This document shows, piece by piece, positions 50,614-58,901 of a stretch of DNA of 64,000 nt (the first letter of the stretch is position 1; the number at the start of each line of letters is the position of its first letter). The notes beneath the pieces are model-generated. The model was not told where the DNA came from and made no database searches. It saw nothing but the letters and a program-made list of their open reading frames with translations. The translations under genes and the position numbers were made by a program. Source of the stretch: Tsukamurella sp040611135 (GTDB lineage Bacteria; Actinomycetota; Actinomycetes; Mycobacteriales; Mycobacteriaceae); contig NZ_JBEXNL010000004.1 of the NCBI RefSeq assembly GCF_040611135.1, positions 272,523 to 336,522 of the forward strand. Direction: 5' to 3'.

Positions 50614-52025
50614 CCACCGAGGCGCCGTCGACCGACACCGGGCTGGAGCGGACCCTCGGGGTCCCGCAGATCGTCTTCATGGTCGTGGCCGTGGCGGCGC
50701 CGCTGACGGTCTTCGCCGGGCTGATCCCCCTGATGCTCGGGACCGGCAACGGCATCGGAACGCCCGTCGACTTCCTCATCGTGGGCGCGGTGCTCCTGCT
50801 GTTCACGGTCGGCTACTCGGCGATGACGCCCGAGGTCAGCAGCGCGGGCGCGTTCTACTCCTACGTTCAGCGCGGCCTCGGCACGACCGCCGGGCTGGGC
50901 GCCGCGGCGCTCGCGCTGGTGACGTACTCGGTCCTGATGATCGCGGTGAGCGCGTACCTCGGCGCCGCTGCGGCCACCGTCGTCGAGAACGTCTCCGGCG
51001 TCGCTATCCCGTGGTGGGTGCCCACCGCGGCCGGGCTGACGCTGATCGGCGTCCTCGGCTACCGCAACGTCGAGGTCAGCGCCCGCGTGCTGGGTGTGCT
51101 ACTCGTCGCCGAGATCGGCATCGTCGTCGTGGTCGACGCCGCGATCGTGCTGCGCGGCGGCGCCGCGGGCCTGTCGGCGCAGCCGCTCTCCTGGAGCGCC
51201 TTCACGAGCGGCGCCGTCGGGACCGGGATCATGTTCGCCGTCTTCGGTTTCGTCGGCTTCGAGGCGACGGCGGTGTTCCGGTCGGAGGCCGAGGATCCCG
51301 ATCGCACGATCCCACGGGCCACGTACATCGCGGTGCTCGTGATCGCGGTCGTCTACGCCGTCTCCTCGTGGGCCATGATCATCGGCCTGGGCGTCGATCG
51401 CGCCTCGGGCCTCGCCGCCGCGGACCCCGAGGGGCTCGCTCCCGGGCTCGCGACGCGCTACGTCTCGCACGTCGCCCACGACGTGGTGCAGGTGCTACTC
51501 GTCACGAGCTTCTTCGCGTGCATCCTCACCGCCCACAACGTGGTCTCTCGCTACCTGTTCGCCCTCGGGCGGCAGGAGGCGGTGCCGCGCCGACTCGGCT
51601 CCGCGCATCCGGTGCATCGATCGCCGCACGCCGCGTCGGTGCTGACCTCCCTGGTGATCGGGGCGCTCGTCGCGCTCACCGTCGTCGCCGGGCTGCACCC
51701 CGTCACCGAGGTGTACGCCTGGTTCGGCGGCGCGGGGACACTCGGTCTGGTCGCGCTGCTCACCCTGACCTCCGCCGCCGTCGTCGTGCACTTCCGCCGG
51801 CAGCGCACCGCGAGCGCGTGGCGGGGCACCGTCGCGCCGGCTCTCTCCTTGGTGGCGCTCGCGGCGATCCTCGTGCTCGTCGTGCGCAACTTCGAGCTCC
51901 TCGTCGGCTCGCGGGCGCTGGCGAACGTCTTCCTCGGCGTGCTCGCCGCCGCGTTCGTCACGGGCCTTCTCCGGGCCGTGGCGCTGCGCCGTCGACGGCC
52001 CGACGCGTACGCCGCGTTCGAATGA
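50610..52025 (+). CDS. APC-family amino acid/amine permease
   Basis: A 471-residue transporter with 12 predicted membrane helices. It starts LERTLGVPQIVFMVVAVAAP, LTVFAGLIPLMLGTGNGIGT and has the TM3-like VSSAGAFYSYVQRGLGTTAG, the family motif around helix 3. It resembles PuuP/polyamine and cationic amino-acid carriers. Its start overlaps the hydrolase stop in ATGA. Position beside a glutamine-synthetase-like ligase supports import of the amine degraded by this cluster. Confidence 0.88.
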   Translation: MTTEAPSTDTGLERTLGVPQIVFMVVAVAAPLTVFAGLIPLMLGTGNGIGTPVDFLIVGAVLLLFTVGYSAMTPEVSSAGAFYSYVQRGLGTTAGLGAAALALVTYSVLMIAVSAYLGAAAATVVENVSGVAIPWWVPTAAGLTLIGVLGYRNVEVSARVLGVLLVAEIGIVVVVDAAIVLRGGAAGLSAQPLSWSAFTSGAVGTGIMFAVFGFVGFEATAVFRSEAEDPDRTIPRATYIAVLVIAVVYAVSSWAMIIGLGVDRASGLAAADPEGLAPGLATRYVSHVAHDVVQVLLVTSFFACILTAHNVVSRYLFALGRQEAVPRRLGSAHPVHRSPHAASVLTSLVIGALVALTVVAGLHPVTEVYAWFGGAGTLGLVALLTLTSAAVVVHFRRQRTASAWRGTVAPALSLVALAAILVLVVRNFELLVGSRALANVFLGVLAAAFVTGLLRAVALRRRRPDAYAAFE

Positions 52026-52063
52026 CATCGGTCCCGTGAAAATCCGTTGAACAAGGAATCCCC

Positions 52064-52711
52064 ATGAACAGCACCACACTTCCCGCGACCGACGCCGCGC
52101 CGCGGGCTCGGATCGCGATCGACGACGACGCCACGCCCATCGTCCGGCTGATCGGACGAACGCTCCGCGACGCGGACCGCCTCGGCCACGCCGCCGACGT
52201 CCTCGCGCGCTCCTGCGGCACCGTCGCCGTGCGCTCGCACACCACCCCGCAGGCCGCCACCGTCACCTTCGCCGACGGTGCCGTGACCGTCACGGGCGGC
52301 GTGTTCGCCCCGACCGACGCGACGGTCGTCGTCGACCTGGACGACCGGCTCGCGCGGAGGGGATCCGACGGTGACCCCGAGCTCGCGGACGCGATGCACC
52401 GGGCCCTGCAGGTTCCCCTGCCCGAGTGGCGCGAGGCCGCGGCCCGGTTCTGGGACATCACCCGCGGCGTCCCCGGCGTACCGGACGTGCTCGTCGCCGT
52501 CGCGGCGGGGCCGGACGGCCGCGAGGAGGCCCGGTTCGGATCGGGCCCGTCGGCCTACCGCATCGTCGGCACCCCCGACGCGCTCGCCGGCCTGTTCACC
52601 GGCACCGATTTCCTCCTCTCCGCCCTGGAGCGCGGCTTGCGCGTTCAGGGGAGCATGGCCCAGCTCTCGACCATGACCGCCGCTTCCTGGAAGGCCCGCT
52701 TCGATGTCTGA
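52064..52711 (+). CDS. SCP2-like sterol-carrier-type protein (tentative)
   Basis: A 215-residue soluble protein. The last third, GTDFLLSALERGLRVQGSMA and QLSTMTAASWKARFDV, resembles the C-terminus of SCP2-like lipid-binding domains, and VVVDLDDRLARRG recalls an edge strand of that fold. No catalytic motif is seen. The gene sits inside the operon, 38 bases after the permease, and overlaps the ligase gene by 8 bases. A carrier or accessory role for the ligase is possible, but I would treat function as unknown. Confidence 0.5.
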   Translation: MNSTTLPATDAAPRARIAIDDDATPIVRLIGRTLRDADRLGHAADVLARSCGTVAVRSHTTPQAATVTFADGAVTVTGGVFAPTDATVVVDLDDRLARRGSDGDPELADAMHRALQVPLPEWREAAARFWDITRGVPGVPDVLVAVAAGPDGREEARFGSGPSAYRIVGTPDALAGLFTGTDFLLSALERGLRVQGSMAQLSTMTAASWKARFDV

Positions 52712-54068
52712 TCCCACCCGCGCTGTCACCCCCACCGGCCCGCCGGTCAAGGCCTACCGCGTCGAGGCCACCAACCACGACGGCAGCTTCATGGGCAAGA
52801 ACGTCACCCCCGCGAAGTTCGAGTCCGGGCGCACCTCCGGCTTCGCCTTCGCCGACGTCCTCTTCGCCATCGACATGGGCACCGACATCGTCTTCGGCGA
52901 CCCGTATCCCGAGTGGCGGGGCAACCTCTACGACATCTCGCTGCAGCCCGACATGAACACGCTGGTGGAGTGGAAGCCCGGCGTGCAGTCGGTGATCGGC
53001 GACTTCTGGCTCCGGGACGGCAGCCCCAACCCGATCTGCCCCCGCAACCTCATGCGTCGGCAGATCGACCGCCTTGCGGAGCTGGGGTACGCCGCCACCG
53101 TCGCGGTGGAGATCGAGACCACCCTGTTCGAGGAGTCCATCCAGGAGGCCCGGGCCCGCGGCTACCGCGACCTCACGCCGCTGGGCGGCGAGACCGGCGC
53201 CACCTACAACCTCGCCCGGTCGTCGGACTGGACCGACTACATGGAGGCCGTGACGGACCGGCTCGACGAGCTCGGCATCGTCTGGGAGGCGTGGACGGAC
53301 GAGGCCGCGCCGGGCCAGACCGAGCTGAACATCGCGCCCACCGACCCGCTCACCGTCGCCGACTCGTGGGTGCGCACCAAGCAGGTCATGCGTGAGATCG
53401 CCTGCGAGAAGGGGCGATCGGTCACCTTCATGGCCAAGCCGACCGCCGGCTTCGGGCAGGGCGCGCACCTGAACGTCTCGCTGCAGCGCGACGGCGAGAA
53501 CCGGTTCTACGCTCCCGACGGCCCATCCGAGCTCATGCTCAACGCCGTCGGCGGGCTCATGGCGACGATGGCGGGCAACACACTCCTCGCGCTGCCCCAG
53601 ATCACCTCGTACCGCCGCCTCGTCGACGTCTCCGGGCCGCCGACCACCATCACCTGGGGCGTGAACAACAAGACCGCGGCGCTGCGGGCCATCGCGGGCC
53701 ACCCGAGGTACTCCCGGCTCGAGTACCGGGTGCCGGGCTCCGACGTCAATCCCTACTACGCGATCGCCGGCCTGCTCGCCGGGATCGTCGCGGGGATCGA
53801 GAAGAAGCTGCAGGCACCGCCGCAGGTCGACGACATGGCGTGGTGCCTACCCGACGACTGCGGCGTCGAGCGGATCCCGGATTCGATGACGAAGGCCATC
53901 GCGGCGCTGGACGGCGACCCGCTGCTGCGCGAGTACCTCGGCGACGAGTTCGTCGACTTCTGGACCGCGTCGCGCCGGTGGGAGTGGATGCAGTTCCACA
54001 CCACCGGCGGGGACCCGTACGTGGATCTCTCCGAGTGGGAGTCCCGCCGGTACTTCGAGTTCTCCTGA
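52704..54068 (+). CDS. Glutamine-synthetase-like gamma-glutamyl amine ligase
   Basis: A 454-residue protein with the glutamine synthetase fold. Recognised parts: VAVEIETTLFEESIQEAR and GQTELNIAPTDPLTVADSWV for metal-binding Glu residues, FMAKPTAGFGQGAHLNVSLQ for the loop that normally reads GxGxHxHxS, and RLEYRVPGSDVNPYYAIAGL for the substrate Arg. The usual second His of the HxH pattern is replaced (HLN). It clusters with PuuA/IpuC-like enzymes that glutamylate amines with ATP rather than with assimilatory GlnA. Next to an APC permease and with PuuD-like hydrolase nearby, it likely glutamylates an imported amine. The amine is unknown. Confidence 0.8.
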   Translation: MSDPTRAVTPTGPPVKAYRVEATNHDGSFMGKNVTPAKFESGRTSGFAFADVLFAIDMGTDIVFGDPYPEWRGNLYDISLQPDMNTLVEWKPGVQSVIGDFWLRDGSPNPICPRNLMRRQIDRLAELGYAATVAVEIETTLFEESIQEARARGYRDLTPLGGETGATYNLARSSDWTDYMEAVTDRLDELGIVWEAWTDEAAPGQTELNIAPTDPLTVADSWVRTKQVMREIACEKGRSVTFMAKPTAGFGQGAHLNVSLQRDGENRFYAPDGPSELMLNAVGGLMATMAGNTLLALPQITSYRRLVDVSGPPTTITWGVNNKTAALRAIAGHPRYSRLEYRVPGSDVNPYYAIAGLLAGIVAGIEKKLQAPPQVDDMAWCLPDDCGVERIPDSMTKAIAALDGDPLLREYLGDEFVDFWTASRRWEWMQFHTTGGDPYVDLSEWESRRYFEFS

Positions 54069-54108
54069 ATCGTCGCGCCTTTCCGGGCCGCCGGCCACGC
54101 CGACGTCG

Positions 54109-55329
54109 TCAGTCGCGCAACTGCACCAGCATGAGCGCGGCGACGATGGAGGTGGCGTTCTCGGCCAGCGGCGCGGGGAGCAGCTGGCCGGCCCGGGCGA
54201 GCCGCCGCTCGACCGTGTTGCGGTGCGTGTACAGCCGCTCCGCCGCGGCGGAGGCGTTGAACCGCTCCTGGACGTAGGTGAGGACCGTCTCCCGCAGTAC
54301 CGCGTCGGCGGTCGCGAAGTCGCCGAGGGTGTCGGTCACGAACTTGTCCGCCTGCGACATGTCCGCGGTGAGCACGGAGACCAGCGCCACGTCCTCGTAG
54401 CGCACCACCGCCCGCGCGGAGCCGACCCGCGCGAGTACGCGTTGCGCGGCGGCGGCGTCGAGGTGGGTCCGGCGGAATCCCTCGATGTCGTCGCCCGGCC
54501 TGCCGAGGGCCACCCGGATACCGGGCCGGTCGGCGAGTGCGGTCCGCACCGACTCCGCCTCGGGCACCGACTCGGCCGGCATCCAGACCCACAGGGCGGA
54601 TGAACTCGCGTTCAAGGTCAGGCGTCGCCCCGCGCCGCAGGTGCGCATCACCGTCTCCGCAGCGGCGTCGAGCTCAGCAGCCGCTTCGGCGGACTCGCTC
54701 CAGATGATCACCGCCACATGACTGCCGGTCAACGAGTATCCCAGCTGCGCCTCGGCCCGGGCGCGACCGATCGGCGCTCCTTCGAGGAGCAGCTGGGCGG
54801 TCGCGTGGCGTTCGGCACTGGCGCCCCGCGCGAGTTCCGCCCGCTCCTGTTCGACGTACGCGTCGAGGGCGGCGATCGAGTCGTCGATGAAGGTCGACAT
54901 CGACCGTTCGGACACCTTCATGAGCTCGCGCAGCTCATCGAGGTCGTCGGTGACCGCGAAGCACTCGTCCACCCAGGCCTCCCAGGCGCCGTGTTGCGCA
55001 CCCCGCCACGAGCCGAGGTCGTGCATGTCCATGCCGCGGCGCACCACGTCACGGGCGAACTGGAGGATCTCCGGGGCCAGGTTCGGCGGTACTCGACCGC
55101 CGGGGAACTGGACGTTGGACATCAGCCAATGCAGCATGTTGGCGCGGTTCATCTGCCGGTCGGCGGCGGCCAACTGCGGGTCCTCGATCAGGGCACGGTA
55201 GTCCGCCGATTGCTGCGCGACCGCCGTCAGCTCGTCGGCCGCCGCATCGGTGGAGAGTAGAAGGTGTTCCGCGACCTCTCGTATCAGGGCAGCGGTGCGC
55301 CCGTGCACGCGCGGCCACGACGATTCCAC
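54109..55329 (-). CDS. PucR-family transcriptional regulator
   Basis: About 406 residues. The C-terminal PucR helix-turn-helix is VLTYVQERFNASAAAERLYT then HRNTVERRLARAGQLLPAPL. The central GGDEF-like region holds VAVIIWSESAEAAAELDAAA, and the N-terminal part has many charged helices. A start at the GTG at 55329 is preferred: a TATAGT hexamer lies five bases before it, fitting a leaderless mRNA. An upstream frame to 55527 is hydrophilic and low complexity. It is convergent with the ligase gene and close to the amine cluster, whose activator it may be. Confidence 0.82.
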   Translation of the reverse strand: MESSWPRVHGRTAALIREVAEHLLLSTDAAADELTAVAQQSADYRALIEDPQLAAADRQMNRANMLHWLMSNVQFPGGRVPPNLAPEILQFARDVVRRGMDMHDLGSWRGAQHGAWEAWVDECFAVTDDLDELRELMKVSERSMSTFIDDSIAALDAYVEQERAELARGASAERHATAQLLLEGAPIGRARAEAQLGYSLTGSHVAVIIWSESAEAAAELDAAAETVMRTCGAGRRLTLNASSSALWVWMPAESVPEAESVRTALADRPGIRVALGRPGDDIEGFRRTHLDAAAAQRVLARVGSARAVVRYEDVALVSVLTADMSQADKFVTDTLGDFATADAVLRETVLTYVQERFNASAAAERLYTHRNTVERRLARAGQLLPAPLAENATSIVAALMLVQLRD

Positions 55330-55427
55330 CGTCGGACTATAGCCCCGGCGGAGTTGCGGACCCGCACGAACCGATCGAGCAAGAACGGTCAAGCGGCGGC
55401 GGGCCCCGGCGGCAGATACTGGTGCAC

Positions 55428-56363
55428 ATGTCCGAACCCGTTGACCCGCTGCGGCGGCTCCTCGACGCCGTGCTCGCCGAGCCGCACGACGATCTCGACG
55501 CCATGGCGGCCGGCGCGTACAGCTCACCGTCCCACTTCGCTCGGCGGGTCTCCGCGGGCGTCGGCGAGCCGCCCGTCGCGCTCCGCCGACGCATCCTCCT
55601 CGAACGAGCCGCCTGGCAGCTGCAGCGCGGTTCGACGGTGACCGACGCAGCCTTCGCGGCCGGCTACGGGTCCGTCGAGGGATTCATCCGCGCCTTCGCG
55701 CGCGCCTACGGGCACTCGCCGACCGGGTTGCCGCGCACCGTCGGGCATTGGCTCCCGGCGCCCAACGGCCTGCACTTCCACTCCCCGACGGTGCTCTACG
55801 TCGATGCCGGGGAGGGGCATGCGGATTCGTCGGGGAACGTGCTGGCGCTGCAGGTGCAGCACGACGCGGCCGACATCGGGGCGCTGCTCGATGCGGTCGC
55901 CGCGCTGGCACCCGACGAGTACCGGAAGGTGCGGCTGCCGGGGTCGCGGCCGCGGCACTGGGAGGGCCCCGACGAGTCACTGGCGCAGGTGATGTGGCAC
56001 CTCGTGTTCAGCACCGCGCCCTGGCACGCGTCCATCGCCGGCGAACCCGCTCCCGAGCTGCCGCCCGACGAGGATCCCGCCGCCCTCGCCCGGGCGCACG
56101 CGGAGAACTCGCCGCGGTGGCTCGGCCTGATCCGCGACGTCGACCGGCGCGGGGCGTGGGGCGACCGCGTGATCGACGCGCTGTGCGACCCGCCCGAGTC
56201 GTTCCTGCTGTCCCAGATCGTCGCGCACGAGCTGACCTTCTCCGCGCACCGTCGGCTGCTGGCGCGCTGGATGCTCGCGGACGCGGGCGTCGCCGTCGAT
56301 ACCCCCGAAATGGACCCCGACCCCATCATCTGGCACCGGAGAATGACGGGAGGACCACAATGA
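55428..56363 (+). CDS. AraC-type helix-turn-helix fused to a DinB-like domain
   Basis: A 311-residue protein. The first 95 residues form an AraC DNA-binding domain: SSPSHFARRVSAGVGEPPVA, RRRILLERAAWQLQRGSTVT, DAAFAAGYGSVEGFIRAFAR and AYGHSPTGLPR. The remainder is a four-helix DinB-like domain with metal-type His residues in LAQVMWHLVFSTAPWHASI and LSQIVAHELTFSAHRRLL. Such fusions regulate adjacent reductase or detoxification genes. It overlaps the next gene in ATGA. Either ATG 55428 or an upstream in-frame GTG at 55422 could be used. Confidence 0.8.
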   Translation: MSEPVDPLRRLLDAVLAEPHDDLDAMAAGAYSSPSHFARRVSAGVGEPPVALRRRILLERAAWQLQRGSTVTDAAFAAGYGSVEGFIRAFARAYGHSPTGLPRTVGHWLPAPNGLHFHSPTVLYVDAGEGHADSSGNVLALQVQHDAADIGALLDAVAALAPDEYRKVRLPGSRPRHWEGPDESLAQVMWHLVFSTAPWHASIAGEPAPELPPDEDPAALARAHAENSPRWLGLIRDVDRRGAWGDRVIDALCDPPESFLLSQIVAHELTFSAHRRLLARWMLADAGVAVDTPEMDPDPIIWHRRMTGGPQ

Positions 56364-56917
56364 CATCTCCGAAGACCGCCTACAGCTACTACACCGCTTC
56401 CACGCTCGACGGCTTCCTCGCCGACTCGAACGACAGCCTGGACTGGCTGCTCAGCCAGCCGATCGACGAGGCCGGGCCGATGAACATCGAGGAGTACATG
56501 GCCGGGGTGGGCGCGATCGTCATGTGCTACACCACCTACCAGTGGGTGGTCGACCGGGTCGAGGCCGGCGACGAGCCCTGGTACTACGCGGACTACCCGG
56601 TGTTCGTGTTCACCCACCGGGAGCTGTCGCCCATCCACCCCGGCGTCCGCTTCATCGCGGGTGAGCCGGCCGCACACCGGGAGCAACTGGAGGGGGCCGC
56701 AGGGGATAAGGGCGTGTGGGTCGTGGGCGGCGGCGACCTCGCCGCCCAGTTCGCCGAGGCCGGAATGCTCGACGAGGTGGTGATCAGCTACGCGCCCGCC
56801 ACCGTCGGTGCGGGGCGGCCCCTGTTCCCGCGGGCCTTCGACTTCGAGCTGGTGGAGTGGGCGCGGAACAAGGCCTTCCTCTGCGGCCGCTACCGGGTGG
56901 TGGGGGCGCGCGGCTGA
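56360..56917 (+). CDS. RibD C-terminal/dihydrofolate-reductase-like protein
   Basis: A 185-residue protein with the RibD/DHFR fold. It begins YSYYTASTLDGFLADSNDSL and DWLLSQPIDEAGPMN, then GVGAIVMCYTTYQWVVDRVE, KGVWVVGGGDLAAQFAEAGM and LDEVVISYAPATVGAGRPLF. The GGGDL and VIPV-like ends are typical for pyrimidine reductase relatives; substrate is unknown. It shares ATGA with the AraC-DinB gene and lies before gatC. Confidence 0.82.
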   Translation: MTSPKTAYSYYTASTLDGFLADSNDSLDWLLSQPIDEAGPMNIEEYMAGVGAIVMCYTTYQWVVDRVEAGDEPWYYADYPVFVFTHRELSPIHPGVRFIAGEPAAHREQLEGAAGDKGVWVVGGGDLAAQFAEAGMLDEVVISYAPATVGAGRPLFPRAFDFELVEWARNKAFLCGRYRVVGARG

Positions 56918-56938
56918 GCGCCGCCTAGGATCAGAGGC

Positions 56939-57247
56939 ATGTCTGCCATCTCCCGGGACGAGGTCGCGCACCTCGCGCGACTGTCGCGCCTCGCCGTCAC
57001 CGACGAAGAGCTCGACGTGTTCGCCACGCAGCTCGATTCGATCCTCGAGCACGTCAAGGTGGTGACCGAGATCGGCTCCGACGGTGCCGATACCGACGTC
57101 GCGCCGCTGACGCTGCCGGTCGGCAATGTGAACGTCGATCGGGCCGACGTGCCGGTGCCCGGCCTCACGCCGGAGCAGGCACTCTCCGGCGCGCCCGCCC
57201 GCGAGGGCGACCGCTTCGCCGTGCCGCGCATCCTGGGGGAGGAGTGA
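56939..57247 (+). CDS. gatC: Aspartyl/glutamyl-tRNA amidotransferase subunit C
   Basis: A 102-residue GatC that stabilises GatA-GatB for synthesis of Gln-tRNA or Asn-tRNA by transamidation. It begins MSAISRDEVAHLARLSRLAV and continues EELDVFATQLDSILEHVKVV, ending EGDRFAVPRILGEE. gatA follows immediately, so the two are cotranscribed. The gatC, gatA, pfkA order is conserved in Mycobacteriales. Confidence 0.95.
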   Translation: MSAISRDEVAHLARLSRLAVTDEELDVFATQLDSILEHVKVVTEIGSDGADTDVAPLTLPVGNVNVDRADVPVPGLTPEQALSGAPAREGDRFAVPRILGEE

Positions 57248-57249
57248 CC

Positions 57250-58740
57250 ATGACCGAACTTCGAGCATCGAACGAGATCACGGGTTCCACCGCCGCCGAC
57301 CTGGCCGCGAAGATCGCCGCCGGCGAGCTGAGCTCCGTCGAGGTCACGAGCGCGCACCTGGACCGGATCGCCGAGGTCGACGGCGAGCTGGGCGCCTTCC
57401 TGCACGTCGGCGCCGATGCGGCCCTGGCGGCGGCGCGCACCGTCGACGAGGCCCGGGCCCGCGGCGAGCAGCCCGCGTCGGCGCTCGCCGGCGTGCCGCT
57501 GGCGCTCAAGGACGTGTTCACCACGACCGACGCGCCGACCACGTGCGGCTCCAAGATCCTCGAGGGGTGGACCGCGCCGTACGACGCGACGGTCACCGCG
57601 AAGCTGCGCGCCGCCGGCATCCCGATCCTCGGCAAGACGAACATGGACGAGTTCGCCATGGGCTCGTCGACGGAGAACTCGGCGTACGGCGTGACCCGCA
57701 ACCCGTGGGCCGCCGACCGCACTCCCGGCGGCTCCGGCGGTGGCAGCGCCGCGGCGCTCGCCTCGTACGAGGCGCCGCTCGCCATCGGCACCGACACCGG
57801 CGGTTCGATCCGCCAGCCCGCGTCGCTGACGGCCACCGTCGGCGTGCGCCCGACCTACGGCGCCGTCAGCCGCTACGGGTTGGTCGCGTGCGCGTCGTCG
57901 CTGGACCAGGGCGGGCCCTGCGCACGCACCGTCCTCGACACCGCGCTGCTGCACGAGGTGATCGCCGGGCACGACCCGCGCGACTCGACCTCGCTGGACG
58001 CCCCGGTTCCCGGGGTGGTCGCTGCCGCGCGGGCCGGGGCCTCGGGCGACCTGAAAGGCGTGCGCGTCGGCCTGGTGAAGGAGTTCGGCGCCGACGGCAC
58101 CGAGCCGGGGGTGCAGGCGTCGTATCTGAAGGCCGTGCAGCAGCTGCGGGACCTGGGCGCCGAGACGGTCGAGGTGTCGCTGCCCACGCTGCGGTACTCG
58201 CTGGCCGCGTACTACCTGATCCTCCCGTCGGAGGTCTCCTCGAACCTCGCCCGGTTCGACGCCATGCGTTACGGCTTGCGCACCGGCGACGACGGTACGC
58301 ATTCCGCGGACGAGGTCATGGCGCTCACCCGCGAGGCCGGTTTCGGTCCGGAGGTCAAGCGCCGCATCATCATCGGCACCTATGCGCTGAGCTCGGGCTA
58401 CTACGACGCCTACTACGGCAGTGCCCAGAAGGTCCGCACCCTGCTCGCGGACGACTTCGCCCGCGCCTACGAGAGCGTCGACGTCATCGTCTCGCCCACC
58501 ACGCCCACCACGGCGTTCAAGCTGGGGGAGAAGGTCGGCGACCCGCTGGCGATGTACCTGTTCGACCTGTTCACGCTGCCGACGAACCTCGCCGGTCACT
58601 GCGGCATGTCGGTGCCCTCGGGACTGTCGACGGACGACGGCCTGCCCGTCGGCCTGCAGATCCTGGCGCCCGCGCAGGCGGACGACCGGCTCTACCGCGT
58701 CGGCGCGGCCTACGAGGCCGCCCGCGGCCCCGTCGCCTGA
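57250..58740 (+). CDS. gatA: Aspartyl/glutamyl-tRNA amidotransferase subunit A
   Basis: A 496-residue amidase. Catalytic triad residues are Lys in LAGVPLALKDVFTTTDAPTT, the Gly/Ser-rich signature RTPGGSGGGSAAALASYEAP and the nucleophile Ser region GTDTGGSIRQPASLTATVGV. It releases ammonia from glutamine to amidate Glu-tRNA or Asp-tRNA. ATG 57250 follows GGAGGAG; the in-frame GTG at 57244 overlaps gatC and is an alternative. A hairpin at 58770-58799 ends the transcript. gatB is not in the window. Confidence 0.96.
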   Translation: MTELRASNEITGSTAADLAAKIAAGELSSVEVTSAHLDRIAEVDGELGAFLHVGADAALAAARTVDEARARGEQPASALAGVPLALKDVFTTTDAPTTCGSKILEGWTAPYDATVTAKLRAAGIPILGKTNMDEFAMGSSTENSAYGVTRNPWAADRTPGGSGGGSAAALASYEAPLAIGTDTGGSIRQPASLTATVGVRPTYGAVSRYGLVACASSLDQGGPCARTVLDTALLHEVIAGHDPRDSTSLDAPVPGVVAAARAGASGDLKGVRVGLVKEFGADGTEPGVQASYLKAVQQLRDLGAETVEVSLPTLRYSLAAYYLILPSEVSSNLARFDAMRYGLRTGDDGTHSADEVMALTREAGFGPEVKRRIIIGTYALSSGYYDAYYGSAQKVRTLLADDFARAYESVDVIVSPTTPTTAFKLGEKVGDPLAMYLFDLFTLPTNLAGHCGMSVPSGLSTDDGLPVGLQILAPAQADDRLYRVGAAYEAARGPVA

Positions 58741-58769
58741 CGGTCCGCATAGCCCGACGGTGCGCAGTA

Positions 58770-58799
58770 GCCCGACGGTGCGCGGCGGCACCGTCGGGC
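58770..58799 (+). terminator. Stem-loop after gatA built from the GCCCGACGGTGC word
   Basis: GCCCGACGGTGC (58770-58781) and its exact reverse complement (58788-58799) enclose GCGGCG, giving a perfect 12-bp stem. A third copy precedes it at 58752-58763. There is no U-tract. It starts 30 bases after the gatA stop. This resembles how uptake-sequence pairs act as terminators in Neisseria. Confidence 0.75.
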
Positions 58800-58813
58800 A
58801 CCGCCCCGGAACT

Positions 58814-58880
58814 TAACAGCGTTAGCCCAGGGAGCTTCCTGCGGAAACGTGTGCATCCGCCGCTTGTTACTCACGGGTAA
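58814..58880. repeat. Left 67-bp inverted repeat
   Basis: From TAACAGCGTTAG to CGGGTAA; 59 of 67 positions equal the reverse complement of 59828-59894. The core GCTTCCTGCGGAAACGTGTG is identical. The outer end contains TAAC-AGC-GTTA and the inner end TTAC-N6-GTAA, each a small palindrome. Confidence 0.9.
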
Positions 58881-58901
58881 TCAACCCGCGGGAACCGGAT
58901 C

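Noticed and set aside
57543..58880. Frame through gatA extending into the left inverted repeat
   Set aside because: It is an out-of-frame reading of gatA; the similar endings of frames on both sides only reflect the inverted repeats.
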